64,000 nucleotides of DNA from Geosiphon pyriformis (taxonomy: Eukaryota > Glomeromycota > Glomeromycetes > Archaeosporales > Geosiphonaceae): contig JAAOMT010000198.1 in assembly GCA_016748015.1 (NCBI GenBank), forward strand, positions 114,894 through 178,893, read 5' to 3'. The translations under genes and the position numbers were made by a program. Below the pieces are notes generated by a model. That model saw nothing but the letters and a program-made list of their open reading frames with translations, was not told the origin of the DNA and ran no database searches. Positions 1 through 10,700 of this stretch are shown piece by piece (within the stretch, counting starts at the first letter, position 1; every line of letters starts with the position of its first letter).

Positions 1-502
1 TATAACAACAAATTTATTAGCAAAGTTATTGAAAAATTAGAGATAGCATTGGGCAATACATTAATAATGGAATAAATAGAAATAAGTGAATTAACACCAG
101 ACACATTTAGCAACTTGAAAACAAAATTTCCAATTAATTACTGTTATTATCAACTAGGAAAGCACTTGAACATACAAACATTATATTCAAAAGACTCAAC
201 TAGAGTGTTTGACAAAACAACTATCTAACTATTAGAACCTTTCATTGGAAAAACCAACACTACATTCCATTCAAAAACAGTTTACAGAATTTTCAAAGCA
301 TTTGAAAACTGTCACAAATTATTGTTGGACCCAACCATGAACATAATAACAACCAACAGTATTGGACGACTTATCAACTCGCAATTTCAAGAATTACAAC
401 AACAAATTAATAACACAGTATTGAACCACTATAGTAACTTAGAATTTAATGAAGAAATTAACTTCGATTTCGATGGAGCTCAATCTTGAAAGGAGGGGAT
501 AA
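1..502 (+). pseudogene. 3' end of a family B Ty3/gypsy element (accessory ORF remnant)
   Basis: This is the tail of the unrecognised ORF that follows the integrase in this group of elements. From about 125 a reading frame gives segments such as YYQLGKHLNIQTLY and LLLDPTMNIITTNSIGRL. These align by eye with the 3' ORFs of elements D (19,716-20,189), E (7,150-7,944) and C (49,080-49,695). It has an internal TAA near 226 and other damage. It ends in a purine-rich tract (AAAGGAGGGGATAA) directly before the LTR at 503, as expected for a polypurine tract priming plus-strand DNA. The rest of this element lies left of the window. The protein function is unknown. Confidence 0.6.
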
Positions 503-1370
503 TGTTATGGTTTAAGAATTTAGCAAAAAAGAATCATAAAAATAATACAAACTATTTAATCATAATATAGCACAGTAATAATCTTAAAAAGGTAATGATT
601 AACATAGTAGCAAACACCATCTCGCGATAGTGGTAAGCACCAGTTCACAATAGCAGCCAACACCAACTGGTGATAGCAGCAAACACCAGGTTGAAATATC
701 AAAAAGAAAGTATTTTCTCGTAGAACTACAAACATGTATATATACAGTAGTTTTAATATTGGGAAATAATCAATCAAGTAATAAAAATCATAACTTATCA
801 AGTAACAGATCCAATTTTATCTGACAAACTCCACTTTAAATCATACTTTCAAATTAAATATCCCAAGAAACCTTTAAAAATCAAAAAGAAATGAAAAAGA
901 ATATTTAAAACGGAATTATCACAACCCAAAGTATTAAGAAACTTACTTGTATTATTTATTGAATGAAACTATCATTCATCAACTGAATCCCTTGGAAGAA
1001 TAATCCTTGATCAAGATTATTCACGTTGTTACTAATTGATAAAAGCTTTATTGTGAAAATTAGAAAAGCACTAAAGACCATTAACATTTTGTGTTTCTAG
1101 ATTAGAGAAACACATCAGGCAATTGCAAGGATAGCCTCAAAGACGACCCCAGACAGTGGGTAGATTTCAGTTCAGCCTCTGAGAAGGAGTACATAAATAC
1201 ACACAACAATCAAGAATTAAAGAATAACTTACATCACAACAGTAAAAAGAAAGCCTTCAGTGTAACAGTGACATTATCACACAAATAGAATTGAGGAACT
1301 CACGAAAGACTGATTGCAATTAAAGCGGGATATCAGCAATTAAATATAACAAGAAAACCATCCCGTAACA
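503..1370 (+). repeat. Family B LTR, copy 1 (868 bp)
   Basis: The LTR starts TGTTA and ends TAACA. It follows a polypurine tract and is matched over its length by the LTR at 2,899-3,715. It contains short repeats built on AGCAGCAAACACCA (about 600-700) and a TATA-like stretch near 733-741 that could be the promoter. Divergence from copy 2 is considerable, so the pair is old or comes from different insertions. Confidence 0.75.
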
Positions 1371-1930
1371 ACTGTCAATAATTAATAACTGCTGGTATAA
1401 TTCTATGCCTCACATCAGCACTCTTAGAATTCAATATCAGGTATCAACTTGTACTCTTTAGTCATATTTATTCAAATAATCTTCAAATACTGCAATTACA
1501 CATTTCAGGAAAGTGCCAACAAGTAATTTTTTATCCAAAAGATGTTCAGATACTTAAAGATAGAAAAAGGGAAATTAGCAATAAGAGAATGTTTTGAAAT
1601 GGAAGTTTGTTATTTTATTTCTTTGATTGTCTTGATTCCTTATATTGATATTTTTCTATAGCTAAGAGACTCATTACTTATATATCTATTGAAAGTGGTC
1701 AATGACCAGATTAATGATTAGGTCAATGATCAGGTCAATGGTCAGGTCATTGATCAGGTTAATGATCACTATTTAAAAATAGGGTGGCTAATTATATGAC
1801 ATCAGTGGCTAATATATGTAATAACTAATAAAAACTATGAGTTTCAACCATAACATTATTAATAAATTAATATAATTTTATGGTTTATTTAATATTTTCA
1901 AAATTTAATAACAAATATTATTTGAAAACC
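1371..1930. other. Non-coding internal stretch of the family B remnant
   Basis: No coding homology is recognised here. It holds a six-unit 12-bp tandem repeat (1,697-1,768) and, around 1,848-1,935, short inverted repeats such as AACCATAA / TTATGGTT that could fold into hairpins. It lies between the B LTR and a gag remnant, so it may be the untranslated leader, but a separate small insertion is also possible. Confidence 0.4.
1697..1768. repeat. 12-bp tandem repeat, six units
   Basis: There are six consecutive 12-mers around the consensus GGTCAATGATCA, with no length variation between units. Several units contain the palindrome TGATCA. The array is isolated, without similar sequence elsewhere in the window. 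Confidence 0.8.
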
Positions 1931-2420
1931 ATAAAGAAGAGTCTGAATCAGAATCTAAAGAAACCAGTAAAAAAACAAGCATAAAACCAGTTACTAGAAT
2001 AAGCAGCCAGTCCAAAAACCAAGAAACTCGTAATTAAGAGGAAGAATTAATACATACCAACTACCTTAGAAACACAACCAGGAATTCAGCAGCAGCCAAA
2101 ATAATTGCTCGTTGCGTCAAGACTTTAGAACAGAAACACATGTCTGCCATTTTTACAAATGCATAGGACATTTGATTGGCCAATGTCAAATGCAAATGAT
2201 GCAAGAGACATGCAAAAATAATTATTATGTGCTCTTTTCTCCAAATGCTCAGAAATCAATACACACTAATACCATGTCAATACCCCACTATGTACCAAAA
2301 TCAAGAAACTTATTAGCAATGACCAATGATTTCAAATCCAAACTAGTGTCCAGAGTTTTAAAGCCAGCCAGTATTAAGTCAAAACACAATTATTACTAGA
2401 AATCCTAATTGCATAGGACC
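1930..2420 (+). pseudogene. Family B gag C-terminal remnant
   Basis: A small open frame at 2,112-2,399 contains CHFYKCIGHLIGQC. This has the spacing of a CCHC zinc knuckle but with Tyr in place of the second Cys, so it would not bind zinc normally. Upstream (1,930-2,100) is an acidic, Ser/Lys-rich translation with stops. The position downstream of an LTR agrees with the end of gag, as in elements C and E, whose knuckles are intact. The assignment is tentative because only the knuckle spacing supports it. Confidence 0.4.
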
Positions 2421-2499
2421 TAATTAGCAAATAAATGCAAACTACCCAAATTTTCAGCCAACTTATCTTAATATATCGGAAAACTTAAATCTTGGAAAT

Positions 2500-2898
2500 A
2501 TTAATGGTAATGTATCTGGAACTGAAAATATTACCAATGTTGACTGTTTGTCAAGAATGAGACACATGTAAAAATCATGAACTTACCCATCAATTAGAGT
2601 ATTTGATAAAGCAACAATCTAACAATTAGAAAGTTTTATTGGAAAAACCAACAGTATATTCAATTCAAAAAGCAGTTTATGAAATTTTCAAAGCATTTGA
2701 AAAATTATCACAAAGTATTACTAGATCTAACTATGAACATAATAACAACCAACAGTATTAGATAACTTACCAACTCACAATTTCAAGAATTACAACAACA
2801 AGTTAATAATACAGTATTGGATTATTATAACAACTTAGAATTCAATAAAGAAATTAACTTCGATTTTGACAGAACTTAATCTTAAAAGGAGAGGATAA
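2500..2898 (+). pseudogene. Family B RNase H end fused by deletion to the 3' accessory ORF
   Basis: Near 2,540 the translation NVDCLSRMRHM matches the conserved end of gypsy RNase H (compare NADSLSRM in element E). About 40 bases later the sequence continues as the accessory ORF tail, a degraded copy of bases 200-490. The whole integrase is therefore missing through an internal deletion. It ends in a polypurine tract (AAAAGGAGAGGATAA) directly before the next LTR at 2,899. Confidence 0.55.
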
Positions 2899-3715
2899 TG
2901 TTATAATTCAAGAATTTAATAGGAATTATAAATAATATAAATTAGCCAATCATGAAATAGCACAGCAACAATTTATAAAAAGAAATGATTTACAAATAAC
3001 AGCAAGCACTATTTTACAATAGCAGCAAGCACTATCATACAAAAGCAGCAAGCATTATTTCACAATAGCAGCAAACACTATTTAAAAATAATGAAAATAG
3101 AATATTACAAAACATTATTTTGTAAAACAATAATTATATATATATATAATAGTTTTTAATGATGAAAAAAAACAGCTTCAACTAAAAGCAACAAATATCT
3201 AAATAAAATCTTATTCAAAAAAAAGAATTAATAAAAATAATAAATTGAATGAACATCACAATTACAAAATTAACAATAAAATTCACATACTTTTTCTAGC
3301 AAATGAAACTATTATTCCATCTTTGAACCCTTTGGAAGAATAATTTCTGATCAAGATTATTCATGTGGTTACTAATTAAATTGAAAAAACTTTATTATAT
3401 ACTTAGGGAAATTGTGAAAAAACCATTAACATTCCATGTTTCTAGATTAGAGAAACACATCAGACAATTGCAAAGATAGTCTCAGAAAAGACCCCAGACA
3501 GCGGGTAGATTTCAAATTAGCCTCTGGGAAAGAGTACACAACATACAAAGACAACTAGAATTAAAGAAAAGACTTATATCACAACATTAAGAGAAAATCT
3601 TTAGTATATTATTATTAATATCCAATACATAAAAATTGAAGAATTCACGAGAGACTGATTGCAATTAAAATGGGAAATCAACAATTAAAATATACCAAAA
3701 AAACACTTCCATAAT
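2899..3715 (+). repeat. Family B LTR, copy 2 (about 817 bp)
   Basis: This copy starts TGTTATAA right after a polypurine tract and aligns with 503-1,370 through to the end. Its 3' terminus has decayed from CGTAACA to about CATAAT. It carries the AGCAGCAAGCACTATT repeats at 3,000-3,085 and a TATATATATATA stretch near 3,132. It abuts directly on the pol gene of element D rather than on a gag leader, so this junction marks an insertion or recombination breakpoint. Confidence 0.7.
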
Positions 3716-4645
3716 ACTGACAATGATCAAAACAAACTAACAACAACTTGGGAGTGGAAAGAAGATAACAATAAAGGAAAAGAAAAAGAGAAGAAAAATT
3801 TAACACCAACTACCACTTATAGTCTATATGCTTACTTTTCACTACAGCCATCCAACTATCATTGACCAAAATTAGTATGCATAGATTGCAGCAAGAAATT
3901 GTCATCAATGGGCATATGTTGTAGCAACAACGAGGAATACTCCACAGCAACAAAGTTTTATTGTTGCCCATGTATTATAGAATAGTTTAAACACCCAAAA
4001 AGACAAGGAAAATAGGATAATGAATTCTGTTTCATATGTAGAACTATTTTGCCCAATAAAAGAATATGGAATGACATTCTTGGGCAAGAAGAAACATGCA
4101 ATGAGACATGCCAGTATACCATTCTGATAAATGACTGGATATGCAAAGGAACTCCAATCAACAATGCCTGAAAAAGAGCATTGTGATGATTGAAAGGATA
4201 TCCTTACAATAAACATGAAATCTGGAGAATGGCAAGTGCAAAAGCAGAAAATACCATTACCAATAAGTTATTAAAAATTAAGAATAACCTCTTTTTATTG
4301 CCTGAACCTGAATACATCCCTACTTTCAATGTTTTTGACAACATTGCTTAATTCCCTATAACTTTCAATATTGTAATGAGTGTGATCTCATTTACAATCC
4401 ACTAATCTACATAATCTACACAATTCCAGAGAAAAATGAACCAATCAACAACTGTGCATCAAAATCAGAATCAATTTTCAATTCTGATTCAAACCTTAAT
4501 AATAATGACAATGAAAACAATAATTCCAGCTTTACTCAAAATGGCAACAAAAATAACAATAATTCAGACTCTGATTTAAACTCCAAAACATTTATTGCAC
4601 TTCCTAATCTTACTAAAAAGCAGGAACTTAAATGGTTCAGTGATA
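3716..4645 (+). pseudogene. Element D pol: cysteine-rich (zinc-ribbon-like) domain
   Basis: The frame starting at 3,716 gives TTTWEWKED and then PKLVCIDCSKKLSSMG, a set of CxxC pairs (IDC, CCPC, FCICR-like, CNETC) with several stops. It aligns with the intact parts at 12,114-12,500 in element E and 53,940-54,476 in element C. In all three it lies between retropepsin and dUTPase. The function is unknown; four CxxC pairs suggest one or two zinc sites. The gag and protease of D are not present here because family B sequence replaces them. Confidence 0.55.
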
Positions 4646-5063
4646 ATAATGAAAGTATTATGCCAGAATGCATGCATGATACTGATGCAGGATTTGATCT
4701 GAGATATCTGGAAAAAAATCCCATCAAATTGGAACCCCATTTATGCACCTGCATTGATCTCAAAATAGCATTGGAAATTCTAACAACAACAATGGTTCAG
4801 TTAGCATCTAGGAATAGTTTAACCAAAAAGAGAATCAACATCAGGAAAGGAATAATTGATGCAGAATATGTAGAAAATATTATTGTTATGCTACAAAATA
4901 ATTCAGAAAAAGCATATATTATAGATCCAAATAAAAAGATAGCACAAATAATATTCCTATCTTTGATAAAAATAGCTCAGTTAGTATTAGTGAGAAACAG
5001 GGAAGAATTAGAGATTACAGCAAAAGGGATACAGAGATTTGGATCAACAAGTAAAATAGATGT
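4645..5063 (+). pseudogene. Element D dUTPase domain, 5' part (interrupted by element E)
   Basis: dUTPase hydrolyses dUTP to dUMP and keeps uracil out of DNA; in retroelements it is thought to protect reverse-transcribed cDNA. All five motifs are readable: DAGFDL (4,684-4,701), SRNSLTKK, GIIDAEYVENI, NKKIAQIIF and RFGSTSK. Motif 3 keeps the catalytic Asp and Tyr, unlike the copies in E and C. The frame is broken after GSTSKIDV by element E. The last codons resume at 16,257 (VPVN), and the 4-bp duplication ATGT flanks E. Motif 2 has Thr and Arg where Ala and Gly are usual, so activity is doubtful even without the break. Confidence 0.8.
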
Positions 5064-7135
5064 TGTTATAGTGTTATCAGTAGAATTTTAGCTATTAATT
5101 AGCATGAAATTACTCTTATAATTCCTATAATTCATTAGTATATTAATATCATTTCAAATTATCATTTATTATTTAATCAATTATCACATATCACGATTCA
5201 ATTAAAATAATCTAATTAGTATAACAGAAAGTAAGATGATCAAATTACACAATACCCTGAACTTTGTAACATTCAAAAATTCGCCGAAATTTACAGAAAT
5301 TCGCCAAAATTTATAAGAAATTCGCCGAAATTTACAGAAATTCGCCGAAATTATGAATAGTTTACCCAAATTAATCAATAGTTCAGCAAAATAACTTGTA
5401 GTTCATCAAAATGTATCTTTAGTTTGCCGGAATTTGGGCAAAGAGAAAAAGTACAAGTTCATAAACTAGTACTACAACAAGTTGTATAAAAGAAGAGCTT
5501 TTCTCTTCTGAAAAATGTATCTTATTTTAGATTTATCACTTAGAACCATTTCTACACACACAAAAAGAAATAAATATCAAATAATTCAAAAAACCAAATT
5601 CTTTAAATTATTGTACTTGAAAAATCCTCAAAACCCAACTAACGTTTTGAAATTGATTAGCTACCAATTTCAGTAAACTGTTAGTGACTTCAGGCCTGGA
5701 TAGAAAACGTTTCTCTTGACAAAATTCTATTTCTTTTACATTTCTTTTATTTTTCTTTTCTTTTCTTATTACAATCATTAGGGTAGCCTACAGACAAGAT
5801 TCCTGTAGAAGAGTTGACTTTTACAGCAAAGTAACTATACATTTTAGTGAGCTTCCAGACAAGCAATTCCTGGGAAAGAGTTGACGTTTACTACAATATA
5901 ACTACATAAAGTAACTGGCAAGGAATTGGCCATTCCACTTATAAGCCCAGCAGTTCAAATTATAAAAGATAATTTGAAGATAAATTCAGTTATTGGAGGT
6001 TCAACCACATCCAGAAAACGTGAATTCACAACAAACAGGCATCAACAACATTTAAGAAAAGAGACCAAAAACCTCTGGTAACAATAAGTAAACTTGGTGG
6101 ATATGAGAAATGATAATGTTTGGTGCTCTCAATTATAAATGATGCATCTTCTGCGTAATTTTGTTGGCTTAGTCTTGATTATTAGTCTCTGAAGGTTTAT
6201 TTTTGGATGTGAATTTACCTGTTGAGTTCTTTGGTTATAAGGCACAGAGTTTGTCTTTTGTCGATTGCAATGTTTTTCGTAAATGTGAGCTTTCTTCTCC
6301 AAGCTAACGAGTGCAGTTGTTAGGGTCTGGCATTGTCTTTTCACCCTTTTGGTAAGCTAACAAGATAATGTTAATATCCAAAACTTAGGAGGAGCTTCCC
6401 TCTTTTACCAGGCTATCATGAAGTCTATTCCCAGACAGTTGATTTTACTATGTTGCCACTCCACAAAAATAAGACAGAAAAAGAGAAAAAAAAAAGATAA
6501 ATTAGTATCGTCAATTGCTGTGATCAAGAGCGATTGGTCCAAATTGTTAATAGGTTTGAGGTAGTTATATTAAGAGCATCTGTCTTAGAATGGAGGTACG
6601 AGACAAGGATTAATTTATGTAAATTCCACAAAGTTTGAGAACATAAATTTGTGATTCTGATTTCTTTTTAATAATTGGTTTATTTCAGGAGATGAAATAA
6701 GAAAGATAATAAAGAATAAAGGAGTATGGATATTTAATTTTTGTCTAGAGGTTTGTATCTATCTGTCTGTTTTTTCTCACTTTTACAACTACTTGCTTTT
6801 ATACATTCTTTTGGTTTTACAGGATTGCTTTCAATTGTCTTGTTATTGCTAGCTATTGCTTTGTTGTTTCTGTTATTGCTTTGTTTTTCTACATTATCAC
6901 TAGTTATCCTATGTTATAACACATTATCTGACATTATTACATGTTATTCTGTGTTATTCTGCATTATAACACATTATCCTATGTTATTGCATGCTATTCT
7001 GTATTATCCTGTGTTATAACATGTTATTCTACGTTATAATGCGTTATCCAACGTTATTACGCATTATTCTGTGTTATGTTACGTTTTGGTCACGTTTTTT
7101 CATAACTTTGGATCGGTTTTTCTACTCGGGTAACA
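5064..7135 (-). repeat. Element E 3' LTR (interrupted by a C solo LTR)
   Basis: The first 8 bases (TGTTATAG, 5,064-5,071) are separated from the rest (6,084-7,135) by the C solo LTR. Joined, the start reads TGTTATAAGTAAAC against TGTTACGGGTAAAC in the other E LTR at 15,192. The two LTRs match closely along about 1,060 bp. Around 6,890-7,080 the LTR holds short tandem repeats of about 12 bp (variants of CTGTGTTATAACATGTTAT). A hydrophobic reading frame in it (6,741-7,019) is a by-product of these repeats. Confidence 0.85.
5072..6083 (+). repeat. Family C solo LTR inserted in the E LTR
   Basis: This 1,012-bp copy starts TGTTATCAG and ends CTCTGGTAACA. It matches the LTRs of the full-length C element (48,064-49,050 and 56,995-58,002, opposite strand) and the solo copy at 44,885-45,875. 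Flanks ATAG and ATAA form a 4-bp duplication with one mismatch. It includes a tandem array of about 20-bp units around AAATTCGCCGAAATTTACAG (5,276-5,350). It is a product of LTR-LTR recombination. Confidence 0.85.
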
Positions 7136-7152
7136 TTATCCCCCTCTTTTTA
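7136..7152 (-). other. Element E polypurine tract
   Basis: Read on the minus strand the sequence is AAAAAGAGGGGGATAA immediately before the LTR start TGTTACCC. Matching tracts precede the 3' LTRs of B (GGAGGGGATAA), C (GAGGAGGAGATTA) and D (AAAAGGAAGAAATAA). It is expected to prime plus-strand DNA synthesis. Confidence 0.75.
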
Positions 7153-7944
7153 AAATTGAGCTTTTGCAAAACTATATGTATCTGTTATCATGGCTTCATT
7201 CGTGTAATGTTCGATTGTTGCCTCGAGTATTGCTTTTTGTAGGTCTTTGAACTGTTGATTGGTTATTTGTCCTATGTTGTTAACTGTTATGGTTTTCATA
7301 GATCCGTTCAGTAGCACGTTTGGGCAATGTTGGAAGGTGGCATATAGTTGGTATGCTGCTTTGTAATATAAGGTCAAGTTGTTTTTCCCTATGAATTTTT
7401 CTACTTGTTGTATTGCTTCTTTGTTGAACGTTTTCTGGCTGAGGTCTTTATATGGTGTTTTCAAGTCAAGCTGTTCTCCAATTTTGTAGAACCAATAAGC
7501 TGGAGGAAGTTTTTCTTTCCATTCCTGGGCGTTGTCAGGTGTTTACTCTTCTGTTTCAGGAAGTTTGGTCCCATGAGCTAAAGCTTTTTTTATTTCTTCA
7601 AGCTCGAGGACCAAGTATCTTCTTTTGTAACCTTTTTCTTGTTCTTTGTCTCCTTCTTTTCCACTTCTCACCCGAAGGCAATTTTTCCTCCAACATTGCC
7701 TTTTGGGTGGTAGATAGGAGAGGAAACATTTAGTTCTAATTGAATTCTCATCCTCCCCTCTCCTGCTCTTATCTTTGTACCGTATTTTTTTTTTATCAAT
7801 TGTTATTTCTATTTGAGATGTCGATTTTTGAATTGTTTTAAATAATTGTTTAGATAATTTTAAAATTTGATCTAAAAGGTTCATGTTGAAATTTCTATTA
7901 TTTCTTGCTGCTTTTCGGATGCTATATATATTTGAATTCCCCAA
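7150..7944 (-). pseudogene. Element E 3' accessory ORF (unrecognised protein)
   Basis: This frame of about 265 codons lies between integrase and the polypurine tract, with one TAA (near 7,543). The N-terminus has a likely strand segment (SQIEITIDKKKIRYK) followed by a strongly basic stretch with several Lys/Arg clusters. The C-terminal part (AAYQLYATFQHCPNVLL, ITVNNIGQITNQQFKDLQ) aligns by eye with the corresponding ORFs in B, C and D. No signal peptide or clear membrane span is seen, so it does not look like an envelope protein. The shared C-terminal block suggests selected function, possibly nucleic-acid binding given the basic region. No known family is recognised. Confidence 0.6.
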
Positions 7945-7964
7945 TTTAATTTGCTGCCCATTGT

Positions 7965-9119
7965 TTATGTTTTGATGACGATGATTGGTTCTAGATCTGG
8001 TATATTTTCTGGTTTGATTAATGAAATTTGTGTTCCTAGTTGAGGTACTGATGACGATGATTCCTGTTTTTCATGATAAATTTTTAACTGATTTCCATGT
8101 GCTACTTTCTTTAAAATCCTGTCTTCTAATCATAATTTGTAAGCTTCATTTCCTAATGCTTTGTGTATGTGAAATGAACTGTCCCACTTTGGGTCAAACT
8201 TTTCACTCCACTGTTTCTCAGCTTTTGTACAATGTAACAGTACTTGGTTTCCAATCTTGAATTTCATTGGTTGTTCTGATAGGTGTTTATTATGTCTTTC
8301 TTTTTGTTGTTTTTGAGCGTGACTAATATTGTCAGCTGCTGTTCTTCAATTGTTTTCCAACGTTTCTATTAGCTGGTACATTCTTTGGTGTAAGATAGCT
8401 TCAAAATTCACTTCATTGATTGTTTCTGTTGGGTATGACAGTATCACTCGTTCAATCAGTAATATAACTTTTCTTCCATAGACTAGTTCAAACAGTGTGA
8501 ACTGAGTCATATTTTGTTTCAATGTTCGGTATGCAAAGAGTACAGAAGGTATGAATAAGTCCCATTCTTGTTTGTTTTTATGACTTATTTTTGCTAGTGC
8601 TTCACACAGTGTTCTGTTAAATTGTTCTACCAGTCCATTTGTTTGTGGGTGGTATGGTAACAATAAGGGTCTCTTTATTCCAAACTGTTAGCTTAGTTCA
8701 GTCAGCGTATTATTAATGAAGTGTGTTCTCCGATCAAATAATAATTCTTTTAGACATCTATGTTGGCAAATTAGGTCATGATGCACAAATTTGGCTACTG
8801 TTTTGGTGTCGGCCACTTGGATTGCTTTGGCTTCTGGCCATTTTGTAAGATAGTCTACGGCTACAGTAATATAGCAATTTCCTTGGGATGTAATTGAAAG
8901 AGATCCAACCAAGTCAATCCCAATTCTATTAAATAGATTTCCAACTGGAATGGGTCGAAATAGTTCTGTTGATCTTGCTCCTCCTCTTTGCTGACATGCA
9001 TTACAATTGAGCACGTATTCGAAAATGTTTTTGTACATCGTTGGCCAATAGTATAAGTTTAGTGTTCTTTCGAAGGTAGCATCTTTGTTAAAGTGTCCTA
9101 CAGTCAGATCTGAGTGCAT
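7965..9119 (-). pseudogene. Element E integrase
   Basis: Integrase inserts the cDNA into the genome. The N-terminal HHCC zinc domain is visible (HSDLTVGHF, then CNACQQ). The core has the first catalytic Asp (IGIDLVGS) and the second in FDRRTHF, where SDRGTHF is usual, and the Glu lies in the segment HPQTNGLVEQFNRTL. The C-terminal domain has a GPF-like module (WDSSFHIHKALGNEAYKL) in which GPF has become SSF. Stops and a shift separate 8,688-9,119 from 8,346-8,663. This gene is in a different frame from RT/RNase H, so a frameshift lies between 9,130 and 9,340. Confidence 0.8.
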
Positions 9120-9339
9120 GCTATATAGTATAGTTTCTCTTTCACTGTTCTTGATTAATTGTTGTGGGTTGGGGTGGTTTTGGCGTTCTCATCGATATAG
9201 TTGGTTGTCTTAAATAAAATAATTTCAGGCTTGTTTTCGTATAGTACTTTGTTTCTGTTGAGATAATATTTCCTTGAAACGTAGTGTTGATAGGTACTAA
9301 TGTAGTCATTGATAAGTGAGTGTGTCCATAGGTCTGGGA

Positions 9340-10700
9340 TTAGGTTTGTGGCATTCTCGACAAACTGTCGGCATTGGTGTTCTTGGATTCTTCCTTGTAA
9401 TAGACTTTGAGTGGGAATTGTTGCAAATAAGTACTCCATCTCGCATATTTTTCTTCTAGTTGTGGATTGTTGAGTAACCAAATAAGTCCTTTGTGGTTGG
9501 TATATAGGTTAAATGGTTGACTGAAGTAATGTTTCCAAGTCTGTATGGCCCAATAAATGGCGAGACATTCCAGATCTGTTGTGTTGTAATTCTTTTCTGC
9601 TGGGCTAGTGCTGCGACTAGTATAGACAACTGAGTGTTCTCTATTGTCCAGTCTTATCTGTGATAAGACTGCTCCTAAAGCATTTTTCGAGATGTCCATA
9701 GTAACAATGAACTGTTTAGTAAAATCTGGGTAAATTAGGATTGGGGATGTGATCAATTGCTGCTTGAGATAGTCAAATGCTTTTTGTTGATCTTCCTTCT
9801 ACAAGTACGGTACATATTTGGACAACAATTGATGGAGTGGTTTTGCAATGTTCGAGAAATCTTTGACAAATCGATGATAATATCCTGCCAATTCTAGAAA
9901 TCCTCGTAATTCTCTGAGGTTGATTGGGACTGGAAAATTCTTGATTTTTTGTACTTTATCTGGATTGGGTTTAACTTTGTCTTTGCCGATTACATGTCCT
10001 AGAAATTTTAACTCGGTTTTTCCAAAGAAGCACTTCTCAGGATTGAGTTTCAATTCAGCACTATGAAAGCATTCGAAGACTTGTTGTAGGTGGAGCAGAT
10101 GGTCATTGAATGTTTCGGAGAACACGTTTGTGTTGTCTAGGTAGACTACTACTGATTTTCAAAGGATTCCTTTGTATACTACATCCATCAGGCATTGAAA
10201 CGTGGCAGGAGCATTACAAAGTCCAAAAAGCATTACGTTAAACTCGAAGTTTCTGTCTCGAGTGGTAAACACTGTTTTTCTTTTGTCTTTGGGATCCATT
10301 TCAACTTGCCAATAACCACTTGCTAAATCTAATGACGAGAACCATTTCTTTTTCCTTAGATTGTCCAGAATTTCCTGGATAAGGAGAGTGAGATAATTAT
10401 CTCCTCATGTGACACTATTTAGTTTTCGATAATCTATGCAGAATTGCACTTTTCCATTTTTCTTGGTGACCAAGACTACTGGAGAGGACCAAGAGCTTAA
10501 CAATTTTTTGATTAGGCTATTATCAAGCATCTGTTGCACTTCTTGTTTAATTAGGTTATTACCAGATGGGAGTACGCAGTAAGCTCGTTGCTTAATCAGT
10601 TAAGTATCTCCTATATTAATCTGATGCTTCATGATATCAGTGCATCCGAACTCATTTTTGCTGGCAAAGACATCAACATACTAATTCAAAAGAACTTTGA
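9340..10700 (-). pseudogene. Element E reverse transcriptase and RNase H
   Basis: RT copies element RNA into cDNA and RNase H removes the template. Visible RT blocks are SPVVLVTKKNGKVQFCIDYRKLN, FSSLDLASGYWQVEMDPKD and VVVYLDNTNVF (near 10,122-10,150), where the catalytic YLDD has become YLDN. The thumb and connection run through LKFLGHVIGKD and GFLELAGYYHRFVKDFS. RNase H has TMDISKNALGAVLSQ and TTDLECLAIYWA, but YTNHKGL where YTDHKGL is expected, a second Asp-to-Asn change. It ends NADSLSRM. The frame has several stops. These losses mean the encoded enzyme should be inactive. Confidence 0.85.

Noticed and set aside
5276..5350. CRISPR-like array
   Set aside because: Units are adjacent without unique spacers and belong to an LTR.
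6741..7242. Hydrophobic open frames that look like small membrane proteins (also 15,862-16,140)
   Set aside because: They lie wholly inside the two E LTRs and arise from T-rich 12-bp tandem repeats; both copies follow the LTR boundaries.
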